Positions 61,692-64,000 of a stretch of 64,000 bases of DNA are shown piece after piece. How positions within the stretch are numbered: the stretch's first letter is position 1; the number at the start of each line of letters is the position of its first letter. This DNA is from Gephyromycinifex aptenodytis (GTDB lineage: Bacteria > Actinomycetota > Actinomycetes > Actinomycetales > Dermatophilaceae), in contig NZ_CP051155.1 of assembly GCF_012277275.1 (NCBI RefSeq), forward strand, positions 2,232,001 through 2,296,000, in the 5' to 3' direction. The notes beneath the pieces are model-generated. The model had not been told where the DNA came from. It saw only the letters and a list, made by a program, of their open reading frames with translations, and did no database searches. The position numbers were made by a program, and so were the translations under genes.

Positions 61692-63590
61692 TTATGGCTT
61701 GTCCGGGGCTCGCGGCACCGTGGGTGCCGAATTGCCGGGGCTCGGCGACGCGCCGCCAGCGCCCTCGCCAGGCCCAGCGTCGTCGTCAGGCCCAGCGCCG
61801 TCGTCAGGCCCAGAGCCGTCGCTGCTGTTGTCGCCACTGTCGCCCCGCGATGGGGCCGGCGCCGGTGCGGGCGTCGGGGTGACGGTCACCGTCTGGGTGG
61901 GTGGGCTCTTAGGGGCCTGGCGGGCGATCGCCAATTGGATGGAATCCCCAACCGGCACCTTGGTGCCCTTGACGTAGTTCTGCTCCACAACCGTGCCCGG
62001 CTTCTTGGTGCTGTCGACGTAGACAGGTGTGTAGCGCAGCCCCACCTCGCTCAACGTGTCGGCGGCCTTCCGTTCGCTCATGCCCAGAACGTTGGGCACC
62101 GCGACCTTGCCGGAACTGAGAGCCAGCTTGACCACAGTCCCTTCGGCGACCTTCGTGCCGATCTTGGGGTCGGTGCTGACGACCTTGCCCTGGTCGACGG
62201 TGTAGCTGTCCACCGTGGTGACATCGCCCATCTGCAGGCCCAGCGCGCGCAGGCGTTCATTAGCCGGCCCCTGCTCGTAATTGCGCAGGTCAGGCACGGC
62301 CACCATGCCCGGACCGGAGGAGATGGACAGCCGCACCACCGACTGGGGCGGTGCCTGCGCCTGCGCCGCCGGCTGCTGGGCGACGACCGTGCCTGCCTTG
62401 GCGCGATCCTTCACCGGGGTCGTGGCTACCTGGAAACCGGCTGCGGTCAACGCAGCCTTGGCTTCCTTCTCGCTCTTGTCCACGACATTGGGCACCGCGA
62501 TCACCGCGGGCGCCGAATCGAAGAACCCGTTTGAGAAGAGCACCCCGAGGATGATGCCCAGCAGTGCGAGCAACCCCACGAGGTAGGGCCACTTCGGCCG
62601 GTGTCCCGACGCGCCGTCACCGGCTACCTCGGCAGGATCGACGATCCGCGGGACCGGGCCCGTCTCAGGTTCTTTGGGCGTGGGCGGGGCCATCGTGCCT
62701 GCGGCAACCGCGGCCTTTGCAGCAAGAGTGGGGTCGCCCTCCATCACGGCGTCCAGGTCGGCGGCGAAGTCGGCCCCCGACTGATAACGCACCGCCGGGT
62801 CCTTGGCCAGGGCGTGCAACACCACAACATCGAGCTCGGGGGGAACTTGCGGGGCGTGCACCGAAGGCGGCTGTGGCGGTTCACCCACATGTTGGAAGGC
62901 GATGGCCACCGGGGAGTCGCCGATGAACGGTGGCCGACCGGTGAGCAGTTCATACAGCAGGCATCCGGCCGAGTACAGGTCAGAGCCCGCTTCGACATCG
63001 CGCCCCTGGGCTTGTTCTGGTGAAAGGTATTGCGCGGTCCCGACGACAATGCTGGTGTTGGTCATCGTCGCAGCCGTGTCCGCGATGGCGCGAGCAATGC
63101 CGAAGTCCATCACCTTGGCGTTCAAGCCCCCGCTCACCATGACATTCGCCGGCTTGACGTCGCGGTGGATGATCCCGTGCTCGTGGCTGTAGTCCAGCGC
63201 GCGCAGCACCTGGGTCATGAGGCGAGCAGCCTCATGCGGTTCCATCGGTCCCTGCTCGGCGATGATCTCCCGCAGCGTTTGCCCGCGCACGTACTCCATG
63301 ACGATGAACGGCACCGTGACCTGCGCGCCCCCAGGTTCGCTGGTGTGCTCCTCGCCGGAATCGAAGACCGCCACGATGGAGGGGTGGTTGAGGCTGGCCG
63401 CCGACTGCGCCTCGCGCCGGAAACGCATGAGGAATGAAGGGTCCCGCGCCAACTCCGAACGCAGGATCTTGATCGCGACCTCACGCCCGAGACGGGTGTC
63501 ATAGCCGAGGTGGACATCGGCCATGCCGCCGCGGCCGATGAGATCACCGACTTCGTAGCGGTCGGCCAACAGCCGACGTGGCTCGCTCAC
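61692..63590 (-). CDS. pknB: Serine/threonine kinase PknB with three PASTA domains
   Basis: A 632-residue receptor kinase for cell-wall growth. The cytoplasmic kinase domain has GRGGMADV, the VAIKIL Lys, HRDVKPANV (about 142) and DFGIA, and an activation loop with Thr residues (TNTSIVVGTAQYLSPEQ). A juxtamembrane linker, one membrane helix (about 336-355) and three extracellular PASTA modules (VPNVVDKSEKEA, VPDLRNYEQGPA, VPNVLGMSERKA) follow, then a Pro/Asp/Ser-rich tail. Mycobacterial PknB has four PASTA modules. ATG overlaps the stop of the upstream gene (ATGA, 63587-63590). Confidence 0.95.
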   Translation of the reverse strand: MSEPRRLLADRYEVGDLIGRGGMADVHLGYDTRLGREVAIKILRSELARDPSFLMRFRREAQSAASLNHPSIVAVFDSGEEHTSEPGGAQVTVPFIVMEYVRGQTLREIIAEQGPMEPHEAARLMTQVLRALDYSHEHGIIHRDVKPANVMVSGGLNAKVMDFGIARAIADTAATMTNTSIVVGTAQYLSPEQAQGRDVEAGSDLYSAGCLLYELLTGRPPFIGDSPVAIAFQHVGEPPQPPSVHAPQVPPELDVVVLHALAKDPAVRYQSGADFAADLDAVMEGDPTLAAKAAVAAGTMAPPTPKEPETGPVPRIVDPAEVAGDGASGHRPKWPYLVGLLALLGIILGVLFSNGFFDSAPAVIAVPNVVDKSEKEAKAALTAAGFQVATTPVKDRAKAGTVVAQQPAAQAQAPPQSVVRLSISSGPGMVAVPDLRNYEQGPANERLRALGLQMGDVTTVDSYTVDQGKVVSTDPKIGTKVAEGTVVKLALSSGKVAVPNVLGMSERKAADTLSEVGLRYTPVYVDSTKKPGTVVEQNYVKGTKVPVGDSIQLAIARQAPKSPPTQTVTVTPTPAPAPAPSRGDSGDNSSDGSGPDDGAGPDDDAGPGEGAGGASPSPGNSAPTVPRAPDKP

Positions 63591-64000
63591 CGCTGGTTCT
63601 CCTCTGCGCTGTGCTCGTTCTCGGCGGTGTCATCGTTGTGTTCGGGAACGGACGGGTCCTGAGCGACACCGGCGACGGCCCCTGCCGGGCCGCCTCCGGC
63701 AGCCCCAGGCGCCCCGCCCGGCCCGGGAGCCGCTGCCGCGCCGGTGGAACCGGGCGTGGATTGCTGACCGCCCTGGCTGGGGCTTTCCCCGCTGTCCCCA
63801 CCCTGGGGGTCGGGCTGCTCAGTGGTGGGTTCCGGAGTTTGCGTCGGCTGCTGTTGCTGCGGCTCGCTGGTGGGCTCTGGCGCGGGCTGAGCCGGGCCGC
63901 GAGAAACCGTCAACGTGATGGTCTGGCCGGGCGCCACATCGCCGCTGGGGTCTACACCGAGCACTGTCCCTGCCGGTTGGTCGGAGTCGACGTTCTCGCG
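63587..64000 (-). CDS. C-terminal part of a PASTA-bearing protein, probably the PknA-like kinase (runs off window)
   Basis: The frame is open from the window edge to its stop and reads in as the end of a PASTA domain (GTVLGVDPSGDVAPGQ, then TITLTVSRG), followed by a 100-residue Pro/Gln/Gly/Ala-rich tail ending HSAEENQR. It overlaps the pknB start by 4 bp. In this gene order the place belongs to pknA, so it is likely a second kinase that, unlike mycobacterial PknA, carries at least one PASTA. A class B PBP with PASTA is the alternative. The 5' end is outside the window. Confidence 0.6.
   Translation of the reverse strand, partial: RENVDSDQPAGTVLGVDPSGDVAPGQTITLTVSRGPAQPAPEPTSEPQQQQPTQTPEPTTEQPDPQGGDSGESPSQGGQQSTPGSTGAAAAPGPGGAPGAAGGGPAGAVAGVAQDPSVPEHNDDTAENEHSAEENQR

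Overview
This window is the replication-origin region of a high-GC Actinomycetota chromosome. Three things support that: the gene order (ponA-type PBP / GT87; CCA transferase, Nudix, DUF6049, murJ, pseudokinase, trxBA, parB, parA, rsmG, jag, yidC, yidD, rnpA, rpmH, dnaA, oriC, dnaN, recF, dciA, gyrB, gyrA, DUF3566, tRNA-Ile, tRNA-Ala, ppiA, crgA, trpG, pknB); actinobacterial families (CrgA, DLW-39, DUF3566, DUF6049); and DnaA boxes of the TTGTCCACA/TTATCCACA type. The DLW-39 peptide and overall order fit Micrococcales (a Dermatophilaceae/Intrasporangiaceae-like organism is my guess); nothing here fixes the genus. No mobile element, phage gene or CRISPR array was found.

Layout. 1-6.5 kb: a cell-wall pair (bifunctional PBP and GT87 membrane glycosyltransferase) faces a TetR-ABC-permease operon whose start codon lies inside a tandem palindromic operator. 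6.5-16.9 kb: CCA transferase, Nudix hydrolase, DUF6049 exported protein, MurJ flippase, a membrane pseudokinase, an anti-sigma-like protein with no sigma gene beside it, and thioredoxin reductase/thioredoxin. 16.9-23.1 kb: the rpmH-rnpA-yidD-yidC-jag-rsmG-parA-parB block on the minus strand. Four parS sites (6457, 16972, 17888, 19579) mark this side of the origin. 23.6-35.1 kb: dnaA, oriC (about 0.9 kb), dnaN, recF, dciA, gyrB, gyrA, DUF3566. 35.2-35.7 kb: tRNA-Ile(GAU), a 40-residue DLW-39 protein and tRNA-Ala(UGC).

35.9-51.1 kb is the accessory insertion in the otherwise conserved order: one minus-strand gene of 14.45 kb encoding a 4816-residue exported protein with about 29 tandem Ig-like repeats, a propeller-like N-terminal domain, a Pro-rich stalk and a C-terminal membrane anchor. 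It is preceded by a small lipoprotein gene. 51.7-56.9 kb holds a small membrane protein, a CUT2-type sugar ABC importer and a divergent GntR regulator, with palindromes in the shared promoter region. The conserved order resumes at 56.9 kb: coiled-coil-like membrane protein, cyclophilin, rhomboid protease, CrgA, DUF881, TrpG/PabA, PknB, and a second PASTA-bearing protein (probably PknA) running off the edge.

Functionally the region couples replication (dnaA/oriC/dnaN/gyr), segregation (parABS), envelope growth (PBP, MurJ, YidC, PknB, CrgA) and thiol redox (trxBA). The observations I rate highest are the giant surface protein locus, a DnaA-box module between rhomboid and crgA that matches 26 of 27 bases of an oriC segment, and the anti-sigma-like gene that retains an ECF-type promoter without a sigma gene.
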